64,000 nucleotides of DNA from Pyxicephalus adspersus (taxonomy: Eukaryota; Chordata; Amphibia; Anura; Pyxicephalidae): positions 109,747,452 through 109,811,451 of the forward strand of contig NC_092859.1 in assembly GCF_032062135.1 (NCBI RefSeq), read 5' to 3'. Below the pieces are notes generated by a model that was not told the DNA's origin, did no database searches, and saw only the letters and a list, made by a program, of their open reading frames with translations. A program made the translations under genes and the position numbers. Position 1 is the first letter of the stretch, and each line of letters opens with the position of its first letter. This document shows, in pieces, positions 54,243-64,000 of this stretch.

Positions 54243-54246
<4 letters not shown>

Positions 54247-54293
<47 letters not shown>

Positions 54294-54296
54294 GAA
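54247..54296. repeat. (TA)n microsatellite, longest in the window
   Basis: About 24 TA units without interruption. Confidence 0.95.
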
Positions 54297-54991
54297 ATAT
54301 CATATCCCAGTGAATTATGATGTATACTACATTTGGTGTTCAGACTACTGCCAGGTAATATATATTCTAATATTGATATTCTAATATATCAGGGGCATAG
54401 GCAATGTACATAGCATGGCCTATGCCTGCATTGTGTATTGGCTGTTAGACTCTGAGCAATGCAGAAACATTTTCCACTTAACCGATGTACATGCCTGTAG
54501 ATTGAAGCCAACCCCCCAGCACAGCCTAATCTCTACCATTTCACTTCTATCCAAGCATCTGGTTAGTTTGGCTCCTCTACATGACAAGCAGTGCCCCAAG
54601 CTTGGTGCTGAGGATGTGGCCCACACAGGAGCCGAACCGTGTCCATGTGATAGAATAAAATGTAGCATTTGATCCAAGCCAGGGAGTGATGATGAGTGTG
54701 CCTTAAGGAGAATGGAGACAAGGTGAGTTCTAGTATAGAGTAATGGGAGTCTATCCCTAGAGCTGGGGAAATCAGAGCTCAGTGCAAAACCATTGCCAGG
54801 TCTTTACAAAAAAGGGAACAAAATTCCAAAAATGACTAAACTGACTAGAGAACAATAACAGAGAAGTCTTAGGTTACAACAGACACATGCTATCCCTTTA
54901 AGGCACAGATCCCATTTTAATTCTCTCCACGTGGAAGGAAAGGCAGCAAAAAATGTAAATGAAAAGAAGGAAAAATGCAATATTCACTGAC

Positions 54992-55057
54992 CTGCACAGC
55001 TCGGCCTTGGCAGCTGCTTCGTATTTTTTCCTCTTCCTTCTCTGATCTCTGGAAGAT
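54992..55057 (-). other. Candidate alternative upstream GATA3 exon
   Basis: A 66-nt purine-rich, exon-like block on the minus strand. It lies between acceptor-like TTTGTGCCTCAG (AG at 55059-55058) and donor CAG-GTCAGT (GT at 54991-54990). One frame is open and reads RSSRDQRRKRKKYEAAAKAE but has no in-frame start close by, so it is more likely untranslated. Mammalian GATA3 has an alternative first exon about 10 kb upstream (reported for mouse and human). This block lies about 6.4 kb upstream of the leader on the correct strand. A chance match is possible. Confidence 0.3.
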
Positions 55058-55892
55058 CTGAGGCACAAATGACAGACAGATTGCACTGGTTATGGCATTT
55101 AAGCAGAAGTGAGAAATACAAAGCTGGGGGATCTACCTCCTCCTACCCACCCAGAGATGTGACCTTCTAACAGGAGGAGAGCAGCTCCAATCTTCCGGGT
55201 TGTAAAAAGGGCAAAACCACAAATATAATGGGAATATAAACCTGGTCCAGGCAAATGACACCAAAATCACCTCCTATACACACATGGATGCTGCGCACTT
55301 AAGCCATTACAATGCCATCTGACCGCCTTACCCAGAGCTGTCAGTGAGACAGAAGCATCCATGCTGGCATCTATCCCATTCTACCCCATGACAATGGATA
55401 AGGGGGAAGGGGGGCATAAATATGACACCCTCTATTAATTATCTGACCACAAGCCACAAAAATAGCCAAAAATAATACCCGATCTCAAGATGTAACCGTG
55501 CAAGTAAAGAAAAGATGATGTCCGTGCAATTGTGAAGAATTGGATATACACAATAATTATTACAATTTACATTGCTGAGAAAAATTATACAATATAGACA
55601 CGGTTTAAATAATAAGTTAAAAATATGTTAGAAAAGTGAATAGATCATAGATAGATAATAAGAAATAGGTAAACAAACAATCCGATAAAACTGAACAGAT
55701 AGTACATAGAAATATAAATAGATAGATAGGTAATTATTATTCAATTAAAAATAAATTACTATGCATTGTAATAAATGAATTTAATTTAAATGCAATCCTA
55801 AATATCGATTACATAGCTGTTTATACGGAGGAAAATTAAGCTTTGTTATAATTAAAAGAATAATATAACGAGTAAATTAAATTAATTAACGA

Positions 55893-55897
<5 letters not shown>

Positions 55898-55928
<31 letters not shown>
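55898..55928. repeat. (TA)n microsatellite
   Basis: About 15 TA units within AT-rich DNA (55480-56060) that also carries many AGATAG motifs. Confidence 0.9.
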
Positions 55929-55931
<3 letters not shown>

Positions 55932-57367
55932 GATTATGTATTACACACATATTTAGATATATAGATACATGATGAAGAGATGGGTAGATAGATAAATGTG
56001 ACCATTCGATCCATTATTTAAAATCATAGTATAGTAATAGAAATCAGAAAGTATGTAAGTATATATAGTAAGAAAACCAAAAAGCTTTTAGAATCACAAG
56101 GGCTAACGGATTTTCTTTGCATTTGTATTGCATTGTGCAGAATAAGTCAGTGACAGTTTAGTTCCACCATGGTCTAATATGGGTCAAGGTAGAGTATTAC
56201 AGAAGACAAGCCCCATTCTAGTGTGAATGAAGGGGGTGAATGACATAAAGTAGAGGTGAGATGAGCCTGGAATGGTAATAAATCATATATATAATGTACA
56301 GAAGAAGAGATGCCAGTGGTACCTTCTGCCAGTGCTTGTCCTCGGTTCTGTCTATATCCTAGAGACTCCACATAGAGTACCATTAGGTTGTGCCCAGCAG
56401 AAGAGGTGATTTATTGCTCCGAAGCAAAGGTACAGCAGATCAAGCCCAAAGGACAGTGGAGGTTATGAGCTAGTTAGTGCTTTCCATTTAGCTTGCTGAA
56501 TTACAACACATATAACAACACCCCCACCTTCAGGAGATAGCGACAATTTTTCTGAAATCTCTAGAAAATGTCTAACTACGCCTGACAGGCTCCGGATCAC
56601 CCTGCAAATATGCATGTATTCATCCAGAGGTCTGGCCAAGCCTCACGTGGGAGCCCGAGCACTTATTATTGAGTTTTGGGGTCTATTTGTTATTGGTCCA
56701 ACCCACAGCAATGACAATTCACCAAACACATGTATCACCAGCCTGGGCTTTTACCATGGTGATAGGAATAAAAATGGGACCGGCAGATTACAGGACTGAT
56801 GGACTCAGGAGAAGCTCAAAAGCCATTCATGGCTCAAAATGAGGACACAACTGGAAGCCAAAATATTCCCCACAACTCCTGTGTATCATTCCATCACATC
56901 ATTTAACAAGCAGGACTGCACTGTGTAGCTGCCACATAACAGATCATTACAGAAAGTCAGTTATTATTTATGGCTTACTTAGAAAATATACATATTCAAA
57001 TGATATTAATAATAATGATAAAAAATATATATATTTCTTTTTTATAATATTATATATGTTGTCTTTAACACTTTTAATGCTGTAAACTAGTTTTGGACAG
57101 AATGTGCTTTTACATTTAAAATTCTCGCCAACACTGCCCAGAAATCAGCAGACAATCTGTGGTTTTGGCACCTTTTATTTAACCTTGTAGAGAAGAAATA
57201 GCCTACAGCTGCCTACACAACTCTACACATTGGTCACCGAACACAATTATGCACCATGTTCACACACATGGTGTCTTTATTATTAATATTATCATTATTG
57301 TTACTACTATTGGTGCTATTACTGCAAAGTAAAATGAATATACACACAGAATATATAGTATATGATA

Positions 57368-57432
57368 ATATATATATATTATCATATATATATTTATATA
57401 TATATATAAAAAATTATGATATTGTGACAAAT

Positions 57433-57477
<45 letters not shown>
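57368..57477. repeat. (TA)n microsatellite cluster
   Basis: Several TA runs separated by short unique words, the longest about 20 units at 57437-57477. Confidence 0.9.
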
Positions 57478-57479
<2 letters not shown>

Positions 57480-57579
57480 GACCGGTTACCAAAACCAATA
57501 AACTGTTGCAGATTTAAAGACTATATTTTGGGTAACAGATTCTCTCTAAATACTATACTTGTTGCTGTGTTTCACCATC

Positions 57580-58176
57580 TAGATAAATAGATAGATGACA
57601 GAATAATAGCAGGAATAAGGACGAGCATATGGATAATTATATAGACAAGAATTTAAAAAATAAAAATAATTGGTTTGATAGAGATAATAGTGCATAAACA
57701 TATAAATAGATACATAGAACGATACATATATAACTATTTATAAATAAAATATATATAGATAAATAGATGACAACTTGATAGAGAGAATAAGGACAAATAC
57801 ATACACAGATAGCTATTAGATATACAAGATAAGATATATAGACAATAAAGATAAGACAAGATATAAAGATAAATAGTAGTGAGAATAGTAACAGATAGAT
57901 AAGTAGACAGATTGGTTAATTGAGTGATTTAGAGCTATGTTAATAAAATGTAAAGGTAAGTATATAATTATATAAATGTGTGTGGGGTTTATAGAAAATT
58001 CCGTAGCCATATTGAGATTGATACAATAGAATAGAGACAGATAAATAAATAACAGATAGATAAATAATTGATGATTGATATTTAGATATAGATAGATGGA
58101 TAAAAAGATAGATAAATAGAAAGATAGATATAGATAAATAGATAGATTATTGATGATTGATATTTAGATAGGTAGG

Positions 58177-58225
<49 letters not shown>
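57580..58225. repeat. GATA-repeat region ending in a clean (GATA)n array
   Basis: Degenerate AGATA/ATAGATA units over about 600 bp, ending in about 12 perfect TAGA/GATA units at 58176-58225. Within it, TGATGATTGATATTTAGATA occurs twice (near 58069 and 58150), an internal duplication. Confidence 0.85.
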
Positions 58226-58226
<1 letters not shown>

Positions 58227-59446
58227 TTAATTTCCATTGTGTTAGGTTCTAGTTATAAGACATCAGCAGTACATTTTCCTCCAAGATCAGTGTTTGTGGC
58301 TATGAAATCATTCAGTAACATTATGTTCTGGGGGTAATGGATACATTGATCTGCCCAGTCCTGTGCAGGTGATGGCATCTGTCATTGTGTGGTCAGTGGT
58401 GGCACAGGGGAACACAAGCAGGCTGCCATTGGTCACATTGTTTAATAAATCAGTGTAATGGATCAGTATGGAGCTCGTTGAACGCCTGCCTTGTGCTGAC
58501 GTTGGGGGCACATCTCTCACTTTCTAATGTGACTCTGAGTGTAAGGAAACGTAATCTGATCGCAGCACTTCTATCTTTAGAAAACAAACTCAATTAAGGT
58601 AATAAATTAAAGATAATTAGCCTGTAAACGAGTCTATATAGTAAAAAGGTAGCCCAGACACACAGACCCCTTTGCTGATGCCAAGATAGTAATGGTATGG
58701 TGATTGAACCCCTGACTATAATGCATGGTGGGGTAGGTGAGGAGTTTACTGTTTACTACATGGTGATCTATTGGCAGAAAATGAGTGTATTCAGAGTTAT
58801 GTCATTGTAGAAGAAGACACAGGTCTCTCTGCGATGCTAGCAGATCATGGAAGCAGTTTTCTATGACAATAACCTAGGAGCCTATTGTAGCATTCACCCA
58901 ATTATATGAAATACACGTCCGTATGTATTAAACTCCTATCTGCTCAGCCTTCTAGCAGTGTTTAGAATACAGCACAACACTATGTTATCCAATAAGAAAC
59001 GCCAGACATGATTAAAGCAAAATAAAACTGTTGTTGTCATTGGACTATAAGCCAATTTCCACTTGTATTATTTTATTTATCTATAGGAAGCTTCTAAATC
59101 CCATTCACTGCCATGCTCTGAACATGTTCATTTCTATATACAAAAAGCATTTTATCAGCAAACAATTTGCACATAGTAGTATCTGCATAGGGAGGAGCTT
59201 GGTGCTAATACATCACAAAGGTATTAGACAGAAGAAAGGAAACCATCATTGCAGTCAGTGCACCTTATCAGGCTCAGCTTTGTGTCACACAAAAATATTT
59301 AGCTCCACTCGTCATGGAATTTCCCTCCATGTACATAAATGGTCTCCTCTCTGCTCCATATGGAGGGGTTTACATGGCGGTGACCAAATACTATTTCTTC
59401 TAATTGGGGGGATTAGGGGCTGAATTACTAAGGTATATCTAGTCAT

Positions 59447-59470
59447 TTGGCTATATATATATATATATAT
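59447..59470. repeat. (TA)n microsatellite
   Basis: About 11 TA units directly before the polypurine tract. Confidence 0.9.
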
Positions 59471-59489
59471 ACTATTTATTTATTTATTT

Positions 59490-60172
59490 TGGAGAGATAG
59501 AAGGAAAGAGAAGATACAAATATAGGAATATAGGATGGAAGAGAGGAGGGAGGGAGAGAGGGAAAAAAAAGAGAGGGACAGGAAGAGAGAGTGAGATAGA
59601 AGAAAGAAGAGAGAGAAAGGAGGAGGAGAGGTGGAAGAAAGGAAAGTTGGAGAGAAGGGGAAGAGGAAGGGGAAGTAGGGAAAGGTGGAGGAGGGAAAAG
59701 AGGGACCTGAGAAAAAAGAAGAGAAGAAAGAAAAGAGAGAGGAGGGGAAGAGGGGGAGAAAATAAGTGAGGGAAAGAAGACTAAAAAGATTGGGGGATGG
59801 GGAGCAAAGAGGGTAGAAAGAAGGAAAAGAGTGAGAGAGTAAGAGAGAGAGAAGAGAGGAGGAGAGGGGAAAGAGTGAGAAGGAGAAGAGAGGAGAGAGA
59901 AAGAGGGAAAGGAAAGAGAGGAGAGACGGGGGAAGAGTAATAAAGAGAAAAGAAAGGAAGCTTGAAATGAGGAGATAAAAAGGAATAAAAAGGAGGGGGG
60001 GTGAAAGGGGATAAAAGAAAATAAAGGGTAGGAGAAGGGGAGAAAAGAGAAGAGGGAGTGGTAAAGAGGTGAAGAAAGGGGAGAGATGAATAAAGAAATA
60101 AGAGGAGAGAGAAGATGGAGATAAGGAGTGATAAGCCAAATGGAGAGAAAACTGGGAAAAAGATCGAAAAAA
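59490..60172 (+). repeat. Long polypurine (GA-rich) tract
   Basis: About 680 bp in which nearly every base on the plus strand is A or G, with only scattered T and a few C. It is not a simple tandem repeat but a mixture of GAGA, GGA and AAAG words. The long Ser/Leu/Phe/Pro-rich frames on the minus strand are by-products of this composition. Confidence 0.95.
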
Positions 60173-60213
60173 ACACTCCTAAATACCAGCAAGTCTCCTG
60201 CTAAGAAGAAGAA

Positions 60214-60230
60214 GCTGGTACTTGTAGTTC
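60214..60230 (-). promoter_or_regulatory. Partial ZNF143-type motif
   Basis: GCTGGTACTTGTAGTTC on the plus strand matches the SBS motif in part (minus strand GAACTACAAGTACCAGC). It abuts the polypurine tract. Confidence 0.3.
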
Positions 60231-60459
60231 CACCAAAAGATTAAATGTGGATCTGTTGATATTCAGTGAACACCCTAAGTCCATGCTGCTGACAGACACC
60301 GTGGCGCACCTCTCTGTATGTCTGATTACATTCCCTGGGACACTTGAGGTTGCTGTGTTGCATCATTCAGTAAATCCAGTGGCAGCCTTCCTGGTGTCAT
60401 TGGAGAGACTGGGAATGATACAAGCCTCAGTACAAAGCTCTAAATAACATGTCTGATCC

Positions 60460-60900
60460 TGCTCCCAGTTTGCACATTTATATCAATTATGCATAATGCA
60501 AAGTATATGAAAAATAATAAAACACGTGCAGCTGATTTTTTAATTAAATCTTCCAGCGGATATAATAACATGGAAGTGATTTTTCACTCGCAGCCTCCCT
60601 GCTCGATGGTGTTTTATAGCATTTCTTTGCCTCTGACTTTATTTTAAAATATTAGGCGAGGTGGAGAATTATAAATGAGTGTGTCCTTATCTGCGCTGCT
60701 CACATAACCAGGATCAGAGAAGCTGATTAAGGAAGAAGTCACAGGCAACGTCGGATTCATAATGATTTGGAATAATGAATTCTTATCTGTGCTTTCCAGA
60801 TTATCAGCCTTTCAGCTCCCAATGTTTTGTTACATGGGATAATTTATTGCATCTAATACATCACAATGAATCTGATGGTAGGAAAGTGATGGCCAGCCCT
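60460..60900. promoter_or_regulatory. Enhancer-like block about 12 kb upstream of GATA3
   Basis: High-complexity sequence with clustered developmental motifs: TTATGCATAATGCAAAG (POU/octamer-like), adjacent E-boxes CACGTG (60523-60528) and CAGCTG (60529-60534), homeodomain-type TTAATTAAAT, and TCACTCGCAGCCTCCCTGCT. It is the best conserved-element candidate by eye. The gap at 60909 cuts its edge. Confidence 0.4.
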
Positions 60901-60908
60901 GTAAAAAA

Positions 60909-61500
60909 NNNNNNNNNNNNNNNNNNNNNNNNNNNNNNNNNNNNNNNNNNNNNNNNNNNNNNNNNNNNNNNNNNNNNNNNNNNNNNNNNNNNNNNNNNNN
61001 NNNNNNNNNNNNNNNNNNNNNNNNNNNNNNNNNNNNNNNNNNNNNNNNNNNNNNNNNNNNNNNNNNNNNNNNNNNNNNNNNNNNNNNNNNNNNNNNNNNN
61101 NNNNNNNNNNNNNNNNNNNNNNNNNNNNNNNNNNNNNNNNNNNNNNNNNNNNNNNNNNNNNNNNNNNNNNNNNNNNNNNNNNNNNNNNNNNNNNNNNNNN
61201 NNNNNNNNNNNNNNNNNNNNNNNNNNNNNNNNNNNNNNNNNNNNNNNNNNNNNNNNNNNNNNNNNNNNNNNNNNNNNNNNNNNNNNNNNNNNNNNNNNNN
61301 NNNNNNNNNNNNNNNNNNNNNNNNNNNNNNNNNNNNNNNNNNNNNNNNNNNNNNNNNNNNNNNNNNNNNNNNNNNNNNNNNNNNNNNNNNNNNNNNNNNN
61401 NNNNNNNNNNNNNNNNNNNNNNNNNNNNNNNNNNNNNNNNNNNNNNNNNNNNNNNNNNNNNNNNNNNNNNNNNNNNNNNNNNNNNNNNNNNNNNNNNNNN
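60909..61500. other. Assembly gap (N run)
   Basis: 592 N. Frames across it are meaningless. Confidence 1.
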
Positions 61501-62059
61501 TTTTTTCACCTGATCCACTGGTAAAAAAAGGAACATTTCTCCTGAACCTGTAACAAGCGAAGCGACAATAAAGCAGTTAAACATTGACATACAGTAAATT
61601 GTGAATTTCCTTGACCATGTGGATGTCATTGTAGATAGAATGGACTTTTTTTTCATTTATTTGAAGGAAATAATGCCTTAGTCTAATGAGTCATGGGCTG
61701 CTAAGTGGTGCCTATGGGTATCTCATCATCTAAATATACTTCAGGGGATAAAGTGTCTTTTTTTATTTGTCGGACAGAGATTAGTATTTTTTGTCCAGTG
61801 GGTAATTGTATATCTTGATGGTTTTAGGGGAATAGTTGTGCAGACAGGATCGAGTCAAATCCTTCCTCCTGGTGCCTGAATACTGTATCATGATGTGAAA
61901 TGCACTTTTCTTTCCTTTCAATAAACTTCAGATTCATCACTTTTTAGCCCCTGCCAGATAATCTTGATCTAGTTCCATTTACATTCAGTGTTGTCTTTCT
62001 AGTGGCTAGCAGAGACATGTGAATGTAGATGGAATATTCCCTCTTATCTAACAAAGGCT

Positions 62060-62190
62060 TGTGTATTCCAAAGACTGACTGACATCATTAGCTGGGCTGC
62101 CTGCCTCCCCTCCATACCGATCGCTAACTGCCCTGACCTTATACAGCCCTTACTGGACAGTCATCTCAACCAATGTGGAGAAGGATATAG
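62060..62190 (+). repeat. Diverged local duplication, copy A
   Basis: GTGTATTCCAAAGACTGACT, then GACATCATTAGCTGGGCTGC, CTGCCTCCCC and CATACCGAT, matching 62237-62360 in the same order and orientation. Confidence 0.75.
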
Positions 62191-62236
62191 TTATGTAGTC
62201 ATTTTATTTATAGTTACAAAATTATTTCACATCATT

Positions 62237-62360
62237 TTGTGTATTCTAAAAACTGAGTGACATCATTTACTTGGTTGCCTGCCTCCCCCCCATACCGATA
62301 ATTATAATAATGATCTGATCTTACACAGACAGGCATCCCAGAGGATGTAGAGGGGGTGAG
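62237..62360 (+). repeat. Diverged local duplication, copy B
   Basis: GTGTATTCTAAAAACTGAGT, then GACATCATTTACTTGGTTGC, CTGCCTCCCC and CATACCGAT, followed by GATCTTACACAG versus GACCTTATACAG in copy A. Confidence 0.75.
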
Positions 62361-62395
62361 AATTATATACTTATTATTATATATTATTATTTAAT

Positions 62396-62427
62396 ATATA
62401 TATATTTATATATATATATATATATAC
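62396..62427. repeat. (TA)n microsatellite
   Basis: TA units interrupted once. Confidence 0.9.
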
Positions 62428-62458
62428 CTAATATTATATACTATTATAAAGTATTATT

Positions 62459-62459
<1 letters not shown>

Positions 62460-62505
<46 letters not shown>
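62460..62505. repeat. (GATA)n microsatellite
   Basis: About 11 perfect AGAT units, the second clean GATA array upstream of GATA3. Confidence 0.97.
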
Positions 62506-63759
62506 TAAACTTATGATAGAATATTTGATCATCAGAAATGATTCATTTCTAAAATATCCTTTATTAATTCCCTTAGAAGAATAATGCTTTAATAAAAATA
62601 TAAATGGCAGCTGACACAGATCAATGGGTTACACAACAAGGTGAATGTGAGCTGCCCATGTGAATGTGTAAATAATAATCAATAATCAAAAAGAAAAAAT
62701 TCTGTAATATTAATTCAATCATTTAGATTTGAAGTATAGGATATAACTGTCAAAAATGTCATTGTCAAAATGTCATTTTAATAAAATATTAGTTAATAAT
62801 CATGTAATAGGTGTCCTTGCTGTTATAGGGTGACAACCCTCTGTCCCTATCTACTAGCTGTTCCCCTTTGTTGTCACCCCATCTCTCGCACTCTTTATTG
62901 ACAAATAACATTTATTAGGAATATACATTGACTTTAAATTTGATCTGCGATTGTCAGATGTAATGTATTTTATTTTAGATTTAGTGGCTGCTTAAAGATG
63001 ATCATCGTTAGTAATTACTATGTAATAACCATGCAGAATGAAGTAAGCCTGCAGTTTTCGGATATCCATACATGGTCTGGCTATGTACTAAGATTTATTT
63101 AGATGGATGAAGCATCAGGCGTGTCAGTCTATAATAATGAGAATTATATAATGTGAGGACTCCTCTGAGTTGCTCATACACGGTGCACATGTACAGAGCT
63201 TTAATTACAAGGGAACTGCTCTGGGACATTTCATAGAAAAAGATAAACGATGCTCATATCTTAAATCCAGGCTAGTGACTTGAATAGAGATTGTAATCTG
63301 CTCTTCATATACTCGGCTGGGACACAGAGGAGCCGATCCTATCCATACATATATTATATACACATACATTGCGGCATCAAACATGGTGACTGCCAAGCAC
63401 ACATTTACATAATATTCGCAGCTGTAATTAGCAGATCAACATCTCAAGTCTGCCTTTTGTCCTGCAACCATTTGGACAGCATTGTCATTTCCCTTTTGCT
63501 AATGGAGGAGCCTTTTTATAGTTTGCTAGGTGGATACCTGTGTGTGTGTGTATTGTATTGAATTGGAATATATATACATGTTTCTCCTCCAATGGTAAGC
63601 TCTGTATATGACTACAATATTGACAAAACAATTCTTCCTGAGCCTAAAACATTTTTCTTACTGGAGCTGAAAAAACAGTAAATTACACCTACACTAAGTA
63701 CACTCATTATAATGTATAGTATGCTTTTAGCTTGAGTGAGAAATCTCATTCTTCCTGAT

Positions 63760-63851
63760 GCTGATTAAAAATAAATAACATAATTCAATAATCTAATGAA
63801 AGTATTATTAACACATAATCAAATTGTTACCATTAAATATTAAATAATAAT
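63760..63851 (+). repeat. AT-rich tandem duplication, copy A
   Basis: CTGATTAAAAATAAATAACA then ATTATTAACACATAATCAAA. Matches 63917-64000 at an offset of about 157 bp. Confidence 0.8.
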
Positions 63852-63916
63852 GTTACTAAAACTAGTATTATATTAATATACAACCTTAATTGTATGCATA
63901 GGTGCTTTATTTATTT

Positions 63917-64000
63917 GCTGATTAAAAATAAATATCATAATTAAATAATTTAATAGAGTATTAATAACACATAATCAAATATTATGAAGAAATAATAATG
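63917..64000 (+). repeat. AT-rich tandem duplication, copy B (runs to window end)
   Basis: CTGATTAAAAATAAATATCA then ATTAATAACACATAATCAAA, ending at the window edge, so further copies may follow. Confidence 0.8.

Larger units (their letters stand above)
49680..60908. other. GATA3 upstream region (no coding gene seen)
   Basis: No intact coding gene is supported. It contains a possible alternative GATA3 exon (54992-55057), TA and GATA microsatellites, the purine tract and several complex, enhancer-like blocks. Reading frames across the TA, GATA and purine repeats are artefacts. Confidence 0.7.
61501..64000. other. Upstream intergenic DNA after the second gap
   Basis: No gene seen. It contains a diverged local duplication (62060-62190 and 62237-62360), TA and GATA microsatellites, and a second duplication at the window end. 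Confidence 0.7.

Noticed and set aside
59476..60192. Long Ser/Leu/Phe/Pro-rich open frames on the minus strand (238 and 219 residues)
   Set aside because: Several overlapping frames are all open because the strand is nearly pure pyrimidine; low-complexity translation, no domain, no splice context.
60775..61656. ORFs of 249 and 267 residues
   Set aside because: They span the N gap at 60909-61500.

Overview
This 64 kb window looks like vertebrate, most likely frog (anuran), genomic DNA. It contains one confidently identified protein-coding gene, GATA3, on the minus strand. The evidence is the vertebrate exon-intron structure, two GATA zinc-finger exons followed by the GATA3-specific C-terminus (ending MVTAMG), AT-rich non-coding DNA full of TA and GATA microsatellites, and many short inverted-repeat (MITE-like) elements plus a tRNA-like SINE of a type I associate with frogs. 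The species cannot be fixed from the sequence.

GATA3 layout, in transcription order (high to low coordinates): a GC-rich, CCAAT/GC-box promoter at about 48.6-49.2 kb; a 5' leader from about 48.6 kb; coding exons at 47997-48234, 46147-46638, 33958-34103, 32108-32233 and 24976-25260; and a 3' UTR to about 24.19 kb. The five coding segments join in frame with consensus GT-AG junctions to give 1287 nt, a 428-residue protein. This is about 16 residues shorter than human GATA3 as I recall it, the difference lying in small gaps in the N-terminal region. Introns are about 1.36, 12.0, 1.7 and 6.8 kb.

The leader contains a single upstream ATG, which opens a four-codon uORF whose TAA stop runs directly into a 16-A tract. 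This resembles the human GATA3 leader as I remember it and is the most interesting regulatory observation here.

Region 1-23.9 kb (downstream of GATA3) has no intact gene. It holds MITE-like elements of at least two families, a hAT-like fragment, a degraded SINE, a perfect 31-bp hairpin, an exact 71-bp duplicated A/T block, an assembly gap (10004-10502), and a decayed ORF of a multicopy, transposon-like family at about 15.26-16.69 kb. Region 49.26-64 kb (upstream of GATA3) holds AT-rich simple-sequence DNA, two clean GATA tetranucleotide arrays, a roughly 680-bp polypurine tract, a second gap (60909-61500), local duplications, a possible alternative upstream exon near 55.0 kb and several enhancer-like blocks. 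Enhancer-like calls are made by eye and are low confidence.
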